Shown here: in pieces, positions 1-7,970 of the stretch | How the letters are laid out: each line of letters begins with the position of its first letter | Position numbering within the stretch: position 1 is the stretch's first letter | Assembly (NCBI GenBank): GCA_020216985.1 | Contig: JAIWOH010000036.1 | Span: forward strand, 1-10,000 | Direction: 5' to 3' | Origin: Nitrospira sp. | GTDB lineage: Bacteria > Nitrospirota > Nitrospiria > Nitrospirales > Nitrospiraceae | DNA: 10,000 bases | The notes under the pieces: model-generated | What the model saw: the letters and a program-made list of their open reading frames with translations, nothing else | Databases searched by the model: none | Told to the model about the DNA's origin: nothing | Position numbers and translations under genes: made by a program

Positions 1-756
1 CCCAATCCTCCAGGCTATCATCCGCACTATCACTTTCAACTCGCCCTTGACGCCGGCTGTAACGCGTATGCGGCCCCGCTGGGCTTTTTGGAAGCCGGCG
101 CGGCGGACTTCGCGGGGCAGATTCCGTTGATTCTCAAACTGAACAATCATGACGTCCTGCATGAGGACAAAGACCCGCTTCCCTCCGTCACCGGCGGCGT
201 CAAGGATGCTCTCCGGCTGGGCTGTTCCGCGGTGGGCTTTACGATCTATCCCGGTTCCGCCCATTGCAACATCATGTATCAACAGTTGCGGGAGATCGCC
301 GCCGAAGCCAAAGAGCACGGCTTGGCCGTGGTGGTGTGGTCTTATCCGCGCGGCTCCTCACTGAGCAAGGAAGGCGAGACGGCGATCGACGTAGTGGCCT
401 ACGCGGCTCAAATCGCGGCACAGCTCGGCGCCCATGTCATCAAGGTCAAACTGCCGACCGCGCACGTGGAACAGGCCGCCGCCAAAAAAGTCTATGAGTC
501 GGCTCAGATTCCGATCAAAACGTTGGCGGAGCGAGTGGCGCACGTGGTGCAAAGCGCGTTCAACGGCCGGCGCATCGTGATTTTCTCGGGCGGAGCCAAG
601 AGCGAGGACAAGAACGTTTTTGAGGAAGTACGGGCGATCCGCGACGGAGGGGGATTCGGCAGCATCATCGGCCGAAATTCGTTCCAGCGACCGAAAGCCG
701 AGGCGATCGCATTTCTTCATACGATCATGGACATCTACGCGGGCAAGGTTCAATGA
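1..756 (+). CDS. fbaB: Class I fructose-bisphosphate aldolase, DhnA/FbaB type (5' end outside window)
   Basis: Frame 1 is open from the first base, so the gene starts upstream; 251 codons are visible and the missing N-terminus is probably some tens of residues. The enzyme would reversibly split fructose-1,6-bisphosphate into dihydroxyacetone phosphate and glyceraldehyde-3-phosphate in the cytoplasm, using a Schiff-base lysine rather than a metal. Seen: a TIM-barrel-like pattern of alternating beta and alpha segments; the LKLNNHD segment early on; the GAHVIKVKLPT segment, whose Lys (codon at 442-444) is the expected Schiff-base residue; a late FSGGAK segment; and a GSIIGRNSFQRP phosphate-binding-like end. 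These fit the archaeal-type DeoC/LacD superfamily aldolases. Function by family recall; a related DhnA-family aldolase such as a 2-amino-3,7-dideoxy-heptulosonate synthase is possible but fits less well. The stop is 31 bp before the protease start, suggesting co-transcription. Confidence 0.85.
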   Translation, partial: PNPPGYHPHYHFQLALDAGCNAYAAPLGFLEAGAADFAGQIPLILKLNNHDVLHEDKDPLPSVTGGVKDALRLGCSAVGFTIYPGSAHCNIMYQQLREIAAEAKEHGLAVVVWSYPRGSSLSKEGETAIDVVAYAAQIAAQLGAHVIKVKLPTAHVEQAAAKKVYESAQIPIKTLAERVAHVVQSAFNGRRIVIFSGGAKSEDKNVFEEVRAIRDGGGFGSIIGRNSFQRPKAEAIAFLHTIMDIYAGKVQ

Positions 757-787
757 GCGACCGCGGGCCGATGAAAGGACGGGGGGC

Positions 788-2332
788 ATGATTCAGCCGA
801 ATCCAGATCGACAGTCTCCGAGGGGAAGCCGAAGCTGGATTCTGGCGGCGGCGTTGATTACGGCGGGGGTGATCATCGGCTTTGTGGTGGCCTCCGATCT
901 CAATTGGATGCCGACCGGCCATGCAGTCCCCGAAACCCCGTCCGCGCCGATGGCCAGGCCGGTCGCGACGGCGCCGCAGCCGATCCTGCCGGGTGGAGGA
1001 GGGCAATCGTTCGTCGACATCGCCAAGGCGGTGAAGCCCGCGGTGGTGAACATCTACGCGACAAAAACCGGACGGGGAGACGGGCCCCATGCCACACCGT
1101 TTGACGATCCGTTCTTCCGCCGGTTTTTCGGAGACGAATTTTTCAGACGGTTCGAGCAGCAGCCGAGAGAGCGGAAAGAACGGGGATTGGGGTCCGGCGT
1201 CATCGTGGACTCCAACGGATTGATCATCACCAACAATCACGTGGTCGGGAAAGCAGAAGATATTCGCGTGACCCTGTCGGACAAGCGGGAGTTCAAGGCG
1301 AAGCTCATCGGGACCGACCCGAAGTCGGACATTGCGGTTGTGCAGATCGACGCGACGGGATTGCCGGTCGTGCCGTGGGCCGACTCGGACAAGTTGGAGG
1401 TCGGCGAGTTTGTGCTGGCGATCGGCAATCCTTTTGGATTGACTCAAACGGTCACGATGGGGATCGTCAGCGCGTTGGGCCGATCCGCGGGGATCGCCGA
1501 ATATGAGGATTTCATCCAGACCGACGCGGCGATCAATCCCGGGAATTCAGGCGGCCCCCTGGTCAACGTGCAAGGCGAACTGGTGGGCATCAATACCGCC
1601 ATCTTCAGTCAGAGCGGCGGGAACATGGGCATCGGGTTCGCCGTGCCGAGCAACATGGCCAGATCGATCATGCAGCAGCTCGTGCAGACCGGCAGGGTCG
1701 TACGGGGCTGGTTGGGCGTGTCGATTCAAGACCTGACGCCGGAGTTGGCGTCCCAGTTTGGCATCGCCGATACAAAAGGAGTGTTGGTCAGCGACGTGGT
1801 GGACGACAGCCCGGCCAAAAAGGCGGGGTTCGAGCGCGGCGACGTCATCGTCGAGTACGACGGCAAACCGATGGATTCCCCCACGCATCTTCGCAACGCG
1901 GTGGCGCAGACTCCCGTGGGCAAGAAGGTGGCGGTCAAGATCATTCGCGACAAAAAGCCCAGGACGATGGAATTGACCATCGCGGAGCAGCCGAAATCGA
2001 TGTCCCAATCAGGCGGCGACGACGAAAGCGAGGGAACGATCCCCAGCGGTGTGCTGTCCGGGATCGATGTCCGTGAGTTGAACGACGAGCTGGCAGGACG
2101 GTACGGGTTGAAATCCGGCGAGCGCGGCGTCATCGTCGTCAGAGTGAAGCCGGGAAGCGTGGCCGAAGAGCTTGGTGTTCGTGAGGGAGACGTCATCTTG
2201 GAAGTCAACCGGCAGGCGGTGACCTCGCTCAAAACGTACGAAAAGATCATCGGCAAGTTGCCGAAAGATCAAGCGGTGCTGCTCCTCCTGAAGCGGCAAG
2301 GGCGGACGATTTATCTCACGCTTCGTCCGTGA
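788..2332 (+). CDS. degP: Periplasmic HtrA/DegP-family serine protease with two PDZ domains
   Basis: A 514-residue Do-family endopeptidase and chaperone that would degrade or refold damaged envelope proteins. The frame is open further upstream, but ATG 788 is chosen because it follows a purine-rich GAAAGGACGGGGGG stretch and puts a basic N-terminus (R8, R12, R15) directly before a hydrophobic segment (about 17-35), acting as signal peptide or membrane anchor. The trypsin-like domain follows, with the triad His151 (in ITNNHVV), Asp181 (in SDIAVVQ) and Ser254 (in GNSGGPL). PDZ1 spans about 278-370 (starts GWLGVSIQDL) and PDZ2 about 405-510 (contains GVIVVRVKPGSVAEELG). A Phe/Arg-rich segment near 102-125 precedes the protease core, where the LA loop lies in this family. 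All catalytic residues are present. DegP, DegQ and MucD cannot be separated from sequence alone. Confidence 0.95.
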   Translation: MIQPNPDRQSPRGSRSWILAAALITAGVIIGFVVASDLNWMPTGHAVPETPSAPMARPVATAPQPILPGGGGQSFVDIAKAVKPAVVNIYATKTGRGDGPHATPFDDPFFRRFFGDEFFRRFEQQPRERKERGLGSGVIVDSNGLIITNNHVVGKAEDIRVTLSDKREFKAKLIGTDPKSDIAVVQIDATGLPVVPWADSDKLEVGEFVLAIGNPFGLTQTVTMGIVSALGRSAGIAEYEDFIQTDAAINPGNSGGPLVNVQGELVGINTAIFSQSGGNMGIGFAVPSNMARSIMQQLVQTGRVVRGWLGVSIQDLTPELASQFGIADTKGVLVSDVVDDSPAKKAGFERGDVIVEYDGKPMDSPTHLRNAVAQTPVGKKVAVKIIRDKKPRTMELTIAEQPKSMSQSGGDDESEGTIPSGVLSGIDVRELNDELAGRYGLKSGERGVIVVRVKPGSVAEELGVREGDVILEVNRQAVTSLKTYEKIIGKLPKDQAVLLLLKRQGRTIYLTLRP

Positions 2333-2364
2333 CCGGCTGATGCGTATGCCGGCTGATGTGTATG
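2333..2364 (+). repeat. Tandem 16 bp duplication between the protease gene and ispD
   Basis: Two adjacent copies of CCGGCTGATGYGTATG lie at 2333-2348 and 2349-2364. They differ at one base (C in the first, T in the second). The first copy begins immediately after the protease stop codon. The pair is too short and too few to be an array, and it most likely arose by slippage or local duplication. No function is evident. Confidence 0.85.
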
Positions 2365-2397
2365 AAGATTGTCCGATCCTCTCGTGCGGTTGGCTGA

Positions 2398-3159
2398 ATG
2401 AAGTCGGCGGATGAACCGACGCAACGGACGGATGAGAAGAACGTTACGAAGAAGAAGGCTTCGCTCGTCGTTGCCGTCATTCCGGCGGCCGGGAAAGGGC
2501 TGCGCATGGGCGGCGCCGTTCCCAAGCAGTTTCTTGCCTTGGGCGGAGAGCCGTTGGTCGTTCATTCGCTGCGTGTGTTTGAGGCCTCATCCGTCGTCGA
2601 TCAGATTATCCTGGCGGTTCCTCAATCTGATCTCGATTATTGCCTGAACTACCTTATTCCCGGTTTCGGTTTTACGAAGATCACCAGGGTGGTAGCCGGG
2701 GGAAAGGAACGTCAGGATTCCGTCCGGCACGCCCTCGAACATGTTCCGAATGAAACGGAGATCGTCGTGGTTCACGACGCCGTTCGTCCGTTTTTGACGG
2801 AACGCATGGTGGGCGACGTGGTGGAAGCGGCGCGCCGGGTGGGCGGCGCGATCGTGGCGTTGCCGATGAGGGATACCGTCAAGCAGGTGGGAGCGCAGGG
2901 CTACGTCGAGCGAACGGTCGATCGGCGGCCGCTCTGGCTGGCCCAGACGCCGCAAGCGTTCCGCTTCGATCGATTGCTCGCAGTCCATCGCAAAGCGCAC
3001 GCGGAGGGGGTGCACGCCACCGACGACGCGTTTTTGTTCGAGTGGGCCGGGCATCCGGTCATGGTGGTCGAAGGAAGCGGCGAGAATATTAAGGTCACCA
3101 GGCCGGAGGACATGACTGTGGGGGAAGCGATTCTGTCGTCGAGACGGAAGGAACGTTAA
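2398..3159 (+). CDS. ispD: 2-C-methyl-D-erythritol 4-phosphate cytidylyltransferase
   Basis: IspD couples CTP with methylerythritol 4-phosphate to give CDP-methylerythritol, the third step of the MEP isoprenoid pathway, in the cytoplasm. Seen in the 253 residues: the nucleotide-binding loop PAAGKGLRMG (29-38) followed by PKQF (Lys43); GGKERQDSVRHAL (101-113); the family motif HDAVRP (126-131); LAQTPQAF (181-188); TDDA (208-211); and the C-terminal IKVTRPEDM (231-239). The protein is about 20 residues longer than typical because of a hydrophilic N-terminal extension (1-21). No in-frame ATG, GTG or TTG lies between 2398 and the core, so the extension is probably real. The ribosome-binding site is weak. 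The neighbour ispF catalyses the step two reactions later; the intervening kinase gene ispE is not in the window. Confidence 0.95.
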   Translation: MKSADEPTQRTDEKNVTKKKASLVVAVIPAAGKGLRMGGAVPKQFLALGGEPLVVHSLRVFEASSVVDQIILAVPQSDLDYCLNYLIPGFGFTKITRVVAGGKERQDSVRHALEHVPNETEIVVVHDAVRPFLTERMVGDVVEAARRVGGAIVALPMRDTVKQVGAQGYVERTVDRRPLWLAQTPQAFRFDRLLAVHRKAHAEGVHATDDAFLFEWAGHPVMVVEGSGENIKVTRPEDMTVGEAILSSRRKER

Positions 3160-3186
3160 CCGCTGAACGGCGATCAGCGATCATCG

Positions 3187-3198
3187 AAGGACGTCCTT
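3187..3198. repeat. 12 bp perfect palindrome in the ispD-ispF spacer
   Basis: AAGGACGTCCTT reads identically on both strands. It lies in the 91 bp gap between ispD and ispF. It is not followed by a T-run, so it is not a convincing terminator. It could be a chance occurrence or a small protein-binding site. Confidence 0.4.
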
Positions 3199-3240
3199 TC
3201 GGCCTCGGCTTATGATTGACCGTGACGAGAGAAGCTTGAT

Positions 3241-3246
3241 GAGGAG
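3241..3246 (+). promoter_or_regulatory. Shine-Dalgarno that fixes the ispF start
   Basis: GAGGAG lies 4 bases before ATG 3251. In-frame ATGs also occur at 3212 and 3239, but neither has a comparable ribosome-binding site. The 3251 start also gives the canonical IspF N-terminus, with the first metal ligands at residues 8 and 10. Confidence 0.7.
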
Positions 3247-3250
3247 TTCC

Positions 3251-3724
3251 ATGAGAATCGGTTACGGCTATGACGTACATCCGTTGGGGTCGGGACGGAA
3301 GTTGATTTTGGGCGGGATCGAGATTCCGCACGGCCAAGGATTGCTGGGCCACTCGGACAGCGACGTCCTGGTGCACGCGGTGTGCGATGCGTTGCTGGGC
3401 GCCATGGGCGAAGGAGATCTCGGCCGACATTTTCCCAGTTCCGATCCCCGCTACAAGGATATTTCCAGTTTGAAGCTATTGGAGGATGTCGCCGATAAAC
3501 TCAAGGCCAAGGGCTATCGGGTGGGGAATATCGACAGCGTCATCGTCGCGCAAGCCCCGAGGCTGGCCGGTCATTTATCCGCCATGGCCAAACGACTGGC
3601 CGAGACGCTGAGGATCGAGCCGGGGTTGGTCAATGTGAAGGTGAAGAGCGGCGAGGGCCTCGATTCGGTGGGGAAAGAAGAAAGCATGGTCGCCCACGCG
3701 GTGTGTTTGATCGTGCCGGCCTGA
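3251..3724 (+). CDS. ispF: 2-C-methyl-D-erythritol 2,4-cyclodiphosphate synthase
   Basis: IspF cyclises the phosphorylated CDP-methylerythritol intermediate to methylerythritol 2,4-cyclodiphosphate with loss of CMP; it is a homotrimer with a divalent metal at each active site. The 157 residues match the normal family length. Seen: GYDVHPL near the N-terminus with metal ligands Asp8 and His10; [18 protein letters not shown] starting at His34, giving the third ligand His42; and a C-terminal [12 protein letters not shown] segment typical of the family. It starts 91 bp after ispD and is followed 19 bp later by cysE, so the three are likely one transcript. ispD and ispF are separate genes here, unlike the fused IspDF of some proteobacteria. 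Confidence 0.97.
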   Translation: MRIGYGYDVHPLGSGRKLILGGIEIPHGQGLLGHSDSDVLVHAVCDALLGAMGEGDLGRHFPSSDPRYKDISSLKLLEDVADKLKAKGYRVGNIDSVIVAQAPRLAGHLSAMAKRLAETLRIEPGLVNVKVKSGEGLDSVGKEESMVAHAVCLIVPA

Positions 3725-3743
3725 GCGACGTAGGATATGGGGC

Positions 3744-4391
3744 ATGCGCAAAACAGTGCAAATGATTCGCCAAGACCTGCAGGCCGTCTTCGATCGGGAC
3801 CCGGCGGCGACCAGCCGCTTGGAGGTCGTGCTGACCTACGCCGGGTTCCACGCACTGCTCGCCTACCGTATCGCCCACTGGCTTCAGGCGCACGGCGTGC
3901 CGTTCTTGCCGCGTTTCATTTCGCAGGTGGCCCGCTGGCTGACCGGGATCGAGATCCATCCTTCCGCCAAGATCGGCACGGGCTTTTTCATCGACCACGG
4001 CATGGGCGTGGTGATCGGCGAAACTGCGGAGATCGGCGACTATGTCACCCTCTTTCAGGGTGTCACGCTCGGTGGGACAGGCAAAGAGCGAGGCAAGCGC
4101 CATCCCACGATCGGCAATCACGTCGTCATCGGCGCGGGCGCCAAGATTCTAGGGGCCATCAAGGTTGGCGACAACGTCAAGATCGGAGCGAATTCCGTCG
4201 TTCTGAAGAACGTCCCGGCCAACTCGACCGTCATCGGAGTGCCGGCTCGTATCATCAAGTCCCAGGGCGAACGGCTGCCCGATGCAACCATGGATCACAC
4301 CAACATTCCGGACCCCATCAACGATCGGTTTGTCGCCTTGGAGCAGGAGCTGATCGAACTGCGTAAGAAACTGGAAAACCGCGATTCGTGA
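3744..4391 (+). CDS. cysE: Serine O-acetyltransferase
   Basis: CysE transfers acetyl from acetyl-CoA to L-serine, giving O-acetylserine, the acceptor for sulfide in cysteine synthesis. The 215 residues are the short bacterial form: a helical N-terminal region (1-65), then left-handed beta-helix hexapeptide repeats (about 70-170). Seen: the active-site pair Asp84-His85 in [15 protein letters not shown], then [19 protein letters not shown] (His120), a family signature. ATG 3744 follows AGGA (3732-3735); an in-frame ATG at 3762 is possible but would shorten the helical part. After the beta-helix comes a 45-residue tail whose end (about 196-212) is heptad-like and probably coiled coil. The C-terminus is ENRDS and lacks the terminal Ile used by enterobacterial CysE to dock into O-acetylserine sulfhydrylase, so the classical complex may not form. 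Confidence 0.95.
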   Translation: MRKTVQMIRQDLQAVFDRDPAATSRLEVVLTYAGFHALLAYRIAHWLQAHGVPFLPRFISQVARWLTGIEIHPSAKIGTGFFIDHGMGVVIGETAEIGDYVTLFQGVTLGGTGKERGKRHPTIGNHVVIGAGAKILGAIKVGDNVKIGANSVVLKNVPANSTVIGVPARIIKSQGERLPDATMDHTNIPDPINDRFVALEQELIELRKKLENRDS

Positions 4392-4491
4392 TGGTCCCGA
4401 CACAACCGCATTCATGCCTTCCCACCCTCTCCTCGCGTTCGGTAGCCGGTCGAATACAGAGGCCGGACGCCGCTCGGTTCTCTTTCCAATA

Positions 4492-5253
4492 TTATTTCTC
4501 CGTCGTTTCCGACGCGTCTTCATAATCGACTCGCACGAGAAACAGCCCGTTTGGCGGCGCGGTCTTGCCGGCTGAAGAACGGTCGCGCGCGCCCAGGATC
4601 GATTCGACGGCTTCGGGCGGACGTTTGCCCAATCCGATTTCGACCAGCGTGCCGACGATGGAACGGACCATTTGCTTGAGAAACCGGTCGGCGTAGGCCT
4701 CGATTCTGAGCCGGCACCCATCGCGGATGACGGCCAACCGCTTGAGATGGCAGACGGGATCGTCATTATCGGTCGGTTGAGTTTGGAACGAGGAGAAATC
4801 ATGTTTTCCGATCAGACTCGCGGCTGCGCGTCTCATGTCGGCGTCGTCCAGCGGTTTCCGAATGTGCCAACAAAACAGTCGATCGATGGCCGGCCGCTCC
4901 GGTCGATTGAGAATGTGATACTCGTACAGTTTTCCGGTGGCCGAATAACGGGCATGGAACGTGTCCGGCATGATCTCTGCCGCCAGTACGACGATCGTGT
5001 CCGGCAGGTGGGCGTTGAGCGCCCGGACCCAATCGCGAGGCGTCAGGTTCCGTTCGACACGGAAGCCAGCCACTTGTCCGAGAGCATGGACGCCCGCGTC
5101 CGTCCTGCCGGCGCCGATGACCGGCACTTTGATTTGGGCGACACGTTCGACGGCGGTTTCTAGCGCTTCTTGAATCGTGGGCCGGTCCGGTTGGCGCTGC
5201 CATCCCGAATAGGCCGATCCGTCATATTCGAGAATCAGTTTAACGACGGGCAT
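4492..5253 (-). CDS. truA: tRNA pseudouridine synthase A
   Basis: TruA converts uridines 38-40 in the anticodon stem-loop of many tRNAs to pseudouridine; it acts as a cytoplasmic homodimer. The 253 residues match family length. Seen: the N-terminal YDGSAYSGWQRQ (10-21); the catalytic motif GAGRTDAGVHALGQ (47-60) with nucleophile Asp52; a mid-protein YEYHILNRP segment; FSSFQ; and the C-terminal FLKQMVRSIVGTLVEIG, the usual second TruA signature. It begins 27 bp after the amidase stop on the same strand and is probably translated from the amidase transcript. Its 3' end faces cysE across 100 bp, in which I see no clear hairpin-plus-T-run terminator for either gene. Confidence 0.97.
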   Translation of the reverse strand: MPVVKLILEYDGSAYSGWQRQPDRPTIQEALETAVERVAQIKVPVIGAGRTDAGVHALGQVAGFRVERNLTPRDWVRALNAHLPDTIVVLAAEIMPDTFHARYSATGKLYEYHILNRPERPAIDRLFCWHIRKPLDDADMRRAAASLIGKHDFSSFQTQPTDNDDPVCHLKRLAVIRDGCRLRIEAYADRFLKQMVRSIVGTLVEIGLGKRPPEAVESILGARDRSSAGKTAPPNGLFLVRVDYEDASETTEK

Positions 5254-5280
5254 GGAGGTCCGCCGATGAGTCCGTGTCGG

Positions 5281-6573
5281 TCATCGGGCGCCGTTTCCGT
5301 TGGCGGCAAGAAACGACGTGATTCCCTTGTAGAGCGATAGGGCCACGTCGTTAATGTAGGCCGGTTGCCGAAGCAAACGTTCTTCGTCCGGGTTTGAGAT
5401 AAAGGCGATCTCGGCCAAAATACTCGGCATGGTCGTGAAGCGCAGGACATAGAAGGGGGCCGTCTTGACGCCGTGATCGTGGATCGAATAGCGACGGCTC
5501 ATGTGCGCGATCAGGGATTCTTTGGCGGTCCACGCGAGGTCGAGCGAAGACTGGATTTTTTTTGTCGTCAACAGGTCGGCGACCAGATACTCCCAGCCGA
5601 CGCCGGTGCTATTGAGCGGCGTGCCGTTCTCGCGCGCCGCCACTTCAAGCGCTCGTTGATCCTTGGCCTCTCCGAAGTGGTAGATCTCGACACCCTTGAC
5701 GTGGTGTGAAGGGTGCGAGTTGACGTGAATGGATACGAACAAGTCGGCGTTATGACTGTTGGCGAACTTGGCCCGCTCTTCAAGTTCGACGAACACGTCT
5801 CGATCTCTCGTCATGAGCACTCGCAGGTTGGGCTGCTTGCTCAACAAGTCGCGGAGACTCAATCCGACCTTCAAGGTAATATCCTTTTCTTCCGTGTGCC
5901 GAAGGCCCTTCGCTCCCATATCTTTTCCTCCGTGACCAGGATCGATCACGATGGTCGTATGGCCCTTGGGCGTAGGAACAATGGGTTGATCTGGAAGATC
6001 GGCCGGGGGCTGCGCTGTTGCGTGATCTTCGGTCGGTGGAGCAGAAGGCGATTCGTTCAGAGGGACGACGTCGATCACGAGACGATGAGGATTGGACAGG
6101 GTAAATTGTTTGTAGGCACGAAGTCCGCCGAGAGAAAACGAGACGGAAACGGTGGGTCCCTCCGTCTGGGTGACGGTGAAGAGCGGCGGCAGGGAGCCGT
6201 TGTCGGCCTTGGTCTTGGCGGATTGGCTCATCGAAGCGTTGGGAAGTGAAATCACCACCTGCTCCAGATTCGGCACGCGACGCTCGGTCGGTTGAATCTG
6301 CCGATCGAGATCCAACACCAACCTGGTTTTTTCCTGCGTGCTCCAGACGCGAAGATTATGGACGGTGGCGGGGGCCAGAGCGACGGGAGCGCTCTTGACC
6401 TTGGGCGTTTTCGTGGGCGTCAAGGGGCGGGAGGGAGGGGGGCGGTCGTTCGGCGGCGCGGCGAGGAGCGAGGAGATAGGGGCCGTCATCTCAGCGGCGG
6501 TCACCGCGCAAACGCCCATGATGACCGTCTTGGCCCATGTGGCAAAGGAGCGATGTTCCCTGTAGAATCGCAT
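5281..6573 (-). CDS. N-acetylmuramoyl-L-alanine amidase (AMIN + Amidase_3, AmiC-like)
   Basis: A 430-residue secreted zinc amidase that would cut the amide bond between N-acetylmuramic acid and L-alanine of peptidoglycan, typically to split daughter cells. Seen: a basic then hydrophobic N-terminus with AAP at the end (about 13-40), a plausible signal peptide; a Pro/Lys-rich linker (41-65); a beta-rich AMIN domain (about 66-172), which in relatives targets the protein to peptidoglycan or the septum; a Pro-rich linker (173-203); then Amidase_3 (about 205-425). Zinc ligands His214 (DPGHGG), Glu229 (TEEKD) and His283 (SIHVN), plus catalytic Glu388 (SILAEIAF), are all present, so it should be active. 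M19 is an alternative start but would lose the basic part of the signal peptide. No LysM or SH3 domain is visible. Confidence 0.93.
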   Translation of the reverse strand: MRFYREHRSFATWAKTVIMGVCAVTAAEMTAPISSLLAAPPNDRPPPSRPLTPTKTPKVKSAPVALAPATVHNLRVWSTQEKTRLVLDLDRQIQPTERRVPNLEQVVISLPNASMSQSAKTKADNGSLPPLFTVTQTEGPTVSVSFSLGGLRAYKQFTLSNPHRLVIDVVPLNESPSAPPTEDHATAQPPADLPDQPIVPTPKGHTTIVIDPGHGGKDMGAKGLRHTEEKDITLKVGLSLRDLLSKQPNLRVLMTRDRDVFVELEERAKFANSHNADLFVSIHVNSHPSHHVKGVEIYHFGEAKDQRALEVAARENGTPLNSTGVGWEYLVADLLTTKKIQSSLDLAWTAKESLIAHMSRRYSIHDHGVKTAPFYVLRFTTMPSILAEIAFISNPDEERLLRQPAYINDVALSLYKGITSFLAANGNGAR

Positions 6574-6601
6574 GAGAGGCTTGATGGGGAAGCGTAGCCA
6601 A

Positions 6602-6630
6602 CTATTCTCAGAAGCGTCCTATCTTGTCAA
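6602..6630 (-). promoter_or_regulatory. Candidate sigma70-type promoter of the amidase-truA operon
   Basis: On the minus strand a perfect TTGACA -35 box (6625-6630) is separated by 17 bp from GAATAG (6602-6607). That -10 box is weak but preceded by TG at the extended -10 position. Transcription would start near 6595, about 22 bp before the amidase ATG. The same core read on the plus strand gives TTGTCA, which could serve the divergent NYN gene, but no good -10 lies at proper spacing on that strand. Confidence 0.45.
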
Positions 6631-6694
6631 GGAGTTGCAAGGTTTTCCTAAAAAATGAACGCTGTTGGCCTTCGGTGAGAGGGCCGGTGACGTT

Positions 6695-7213
6695 GTGAGC
6701 ACGCACCTGATCATTGATGGATACAACCTGTTGGGCACGATGTGGGGCCTTTCGGATAGGCTGGAGTCCGCTCGTGAGGACTTATTGGAATCGTTGGCGG
6801 CGTATCGTCATCGGAGACAGCATGCCATGACCGTGGTGTTTGATGGGTGGCGATATGATCGACCGATCGAACAGCATGAGCGCTACGGCGGCATCGAAGT
6901 CATCTATTCCAAGAGGGGAGAGAAGGCCGATCAAGTGATCCAACGGCTGGCGCGCCATTATGGCAGAGACTGCGCGGTGGTGACCTCGGATCGCGAGATC
7001 ATCCACGTGGCGCGATCGCACGGCGCGTTCGTTCTGGAGGCCAGGGAATTCGCGGCCAAGCTGCATGGCCCGCCGGCCGGCGGCATGGTCCCATACAAAG
7101 AATTGGATAGCGGAGAGGATAAGCGGCGGGGCCGGGGACCGGAGAAAAGAGGAAACCCTCGAAAGCTGCCGAAAGCGGAACGGCGCCGGCAGCATCAGCT
7201 TAAGCGATTTTGA
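6695..7213 (+). CDS. NYN-domain (YacP/Rae1-like) ribonuclease
   Basis: A 172-residue PIN-like NYN domain protein of the YacP family; the Bacillus member (Rae1) is a ribosome-associated endonuclease that cuts mRNA. Seen: LIIDGYNLLG (5-14) with acidic Asp8; VVFDGW with Asp50; KRGEKADQVI with Asp79; and CAVVTSDREI with Asp99, the acidic set expected for metal-dependent RNA cleavage. The C-terminus (about 140-172) is very basic (RRGRGPEKRG, AERRRQHQLKRF), likely for RNA or ribosome contact. GTG 6695 is preferred because it starts three residues before the first beta strand and lies downstream of a GAGAGGG stretch; TTG 6665 in the same frame is the alternative. The end overlaps the convergent tatD gene by 14 bp. 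Role in this organism is inferred from the family. Confidence 0.85.
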   Translation: MSTHLIIDGYNLLGTMWGLSDRLESAREDLLESLAAYRHRRQHAMTVVFDGWRYDRPIEQHERYGGIEVIYSKRGEKADQVIQRLARHYGRDCAVVTSDREIIHVARSHGAFVLEAREFAAKLHGPPAGGMVPYKELDSGEDKRRGRGPEKRGNPRKLPKAERRRQHQLKRF

Positions 7214-7970
7214 ACAGGCGCTTGGCGTTTTCGGTCGTGCGGAATCCGATGTCCGTCGGAGACAAAGTCCCATGAATCGCCGCCAGTTTGTCGGCTACGT
7301 GGGCGACATAGGCGGGCTCGTTCCGTTTCCCGCGATAAGGGACCGGCGCAAGGTAAGGACAATCCGTCTCAATCAACAGCCGATCCAAAGGAACGGTCTT
7401 GGCGATCTCCCGCAACATGGCGGCGTTCTGAAACGTCACGATGCCGGAAAACGACAGATAGAATCCAAGATCCAGCGCGTCCTTAGCCAGCCACGCATCT
7501 CCTGAAAAGCAGTGAAACACCCCGCCGACTTCCGATGCCCGTTCTTCTCGTAAAATCGCGATCGTGTCCTCTTGCGCTTCCCTCGTATGGATGATGACCG
7601 GCAGCTTGAGTTCGCGGGCGAGTTGCACCTGCTCGCGGAACCGGTCCCGCTGTTCCTTGGGCGACGAGTGGTTGTAGTGATAATCGAGGCCGATTTCCCC
7701 ATAGGCCACGACTTTCTTGTGCCGCGCCAGCCGGAGGAGTTCGTCATACCAGCCGTCGGCGATGTGTCGGACTTCGTGGGGATGGATTCCGATCGCCGCG
7801 TAGACTGAATCATATTGATCAGCGAGAGCGACGGCGGCTTGGCTGGAAGCAAGGTCGCAGCCGATTGTCACGAACCGTTCAACGCCGGCCTCACGCGCAC
7901 GGGCGAGGACGGCATCACGGTCGTCGTTGTAACGGATGTCATCGAGATGGGTGTGGGTGTCGAAAAACAT
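7200..7970 (-). CDS. tatD: TatD-family metal-dependent hydrolase/DNase
   Basis: A 256-residue TIM-barrel metal hydrolase; E. coli relatives TatD and YcfH are 3'-5' exonucleases or DNA/RNA-processing enzymes. Seen: MFFDTHTHLD at the N-terminus with metal ligands His6 and His8; AYGEIGLDYHY with Glu92; IIHTREA with His128; GVFHCFSG with His153; and LIETDCPYLAP with Asp203. All ligands of a binuclear TatD centre are therefore present. The start at 7970 is chosen because the beta strand carrying HxH begins directly after it and the length then matches the family; the frame stays open upstream to 8042, but that would add 24 uncharacteristic residues. The closest subgroup is YcfH/TatD rather than YjjV, though I cannot separate them with confidence. 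The gene converges with the NYN ribonuclease gene and shares its last 14 bp. Confidence 0.93.
   Translation of the reverse strand: MFFDTHTHLDDIRYNDDRDAVLARAREAGVERFVTIGCDLASSQAAVALADQYDSVYAAIGIHPHEVRHIADGWYDELLRLARHKKVVAYGEIGLDYHYNHSSPKEQRDRFREQVQLARELKLPVIIHTREAQEDTIAILREERASEVGGVFHCFSGDAWLAKDALDLGFYLSFSGIVTFQNAAMLREIAKTVPLDRLLIETDCPYLAPVPYRGKRNEPAYVAHVADKLAAIHGTLSPTDIGFRTTENAKRLFKIA

Noticed and set aside
725..1447. 240-residue minus-strand ORF opposite the protease gene
   Set aside because: It is Arg/His-rich with no recognisable motif and lies fully across the 3' end of the aldolase gene and the conserved protease gene; typical high-GC antisense shadow.
2333..2364. Start of a CRISPR array
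   Set aside because: Two directly adjacent 16 bp copies with no spacer; it is a simple tandem duplication.
2587..3054. 155-residue minus-strand ORF within ispD
   Set aside because: Shadow of ispD; composition dominated by Arg and His, no motif.
4392..4491. Bidirectional terminator between cysE and truA
   Set aside because: GCCGG repeats there are direct rather than inverted, and no hairpin followed by a T-run is visible on either strand.
5713..6249. 178-residue plus-strand ORF opposite the amidase gene
   Set aside because: It overlaps the catalytic and AMIN parts of a clearly real minus-strand gene and shows no family features.
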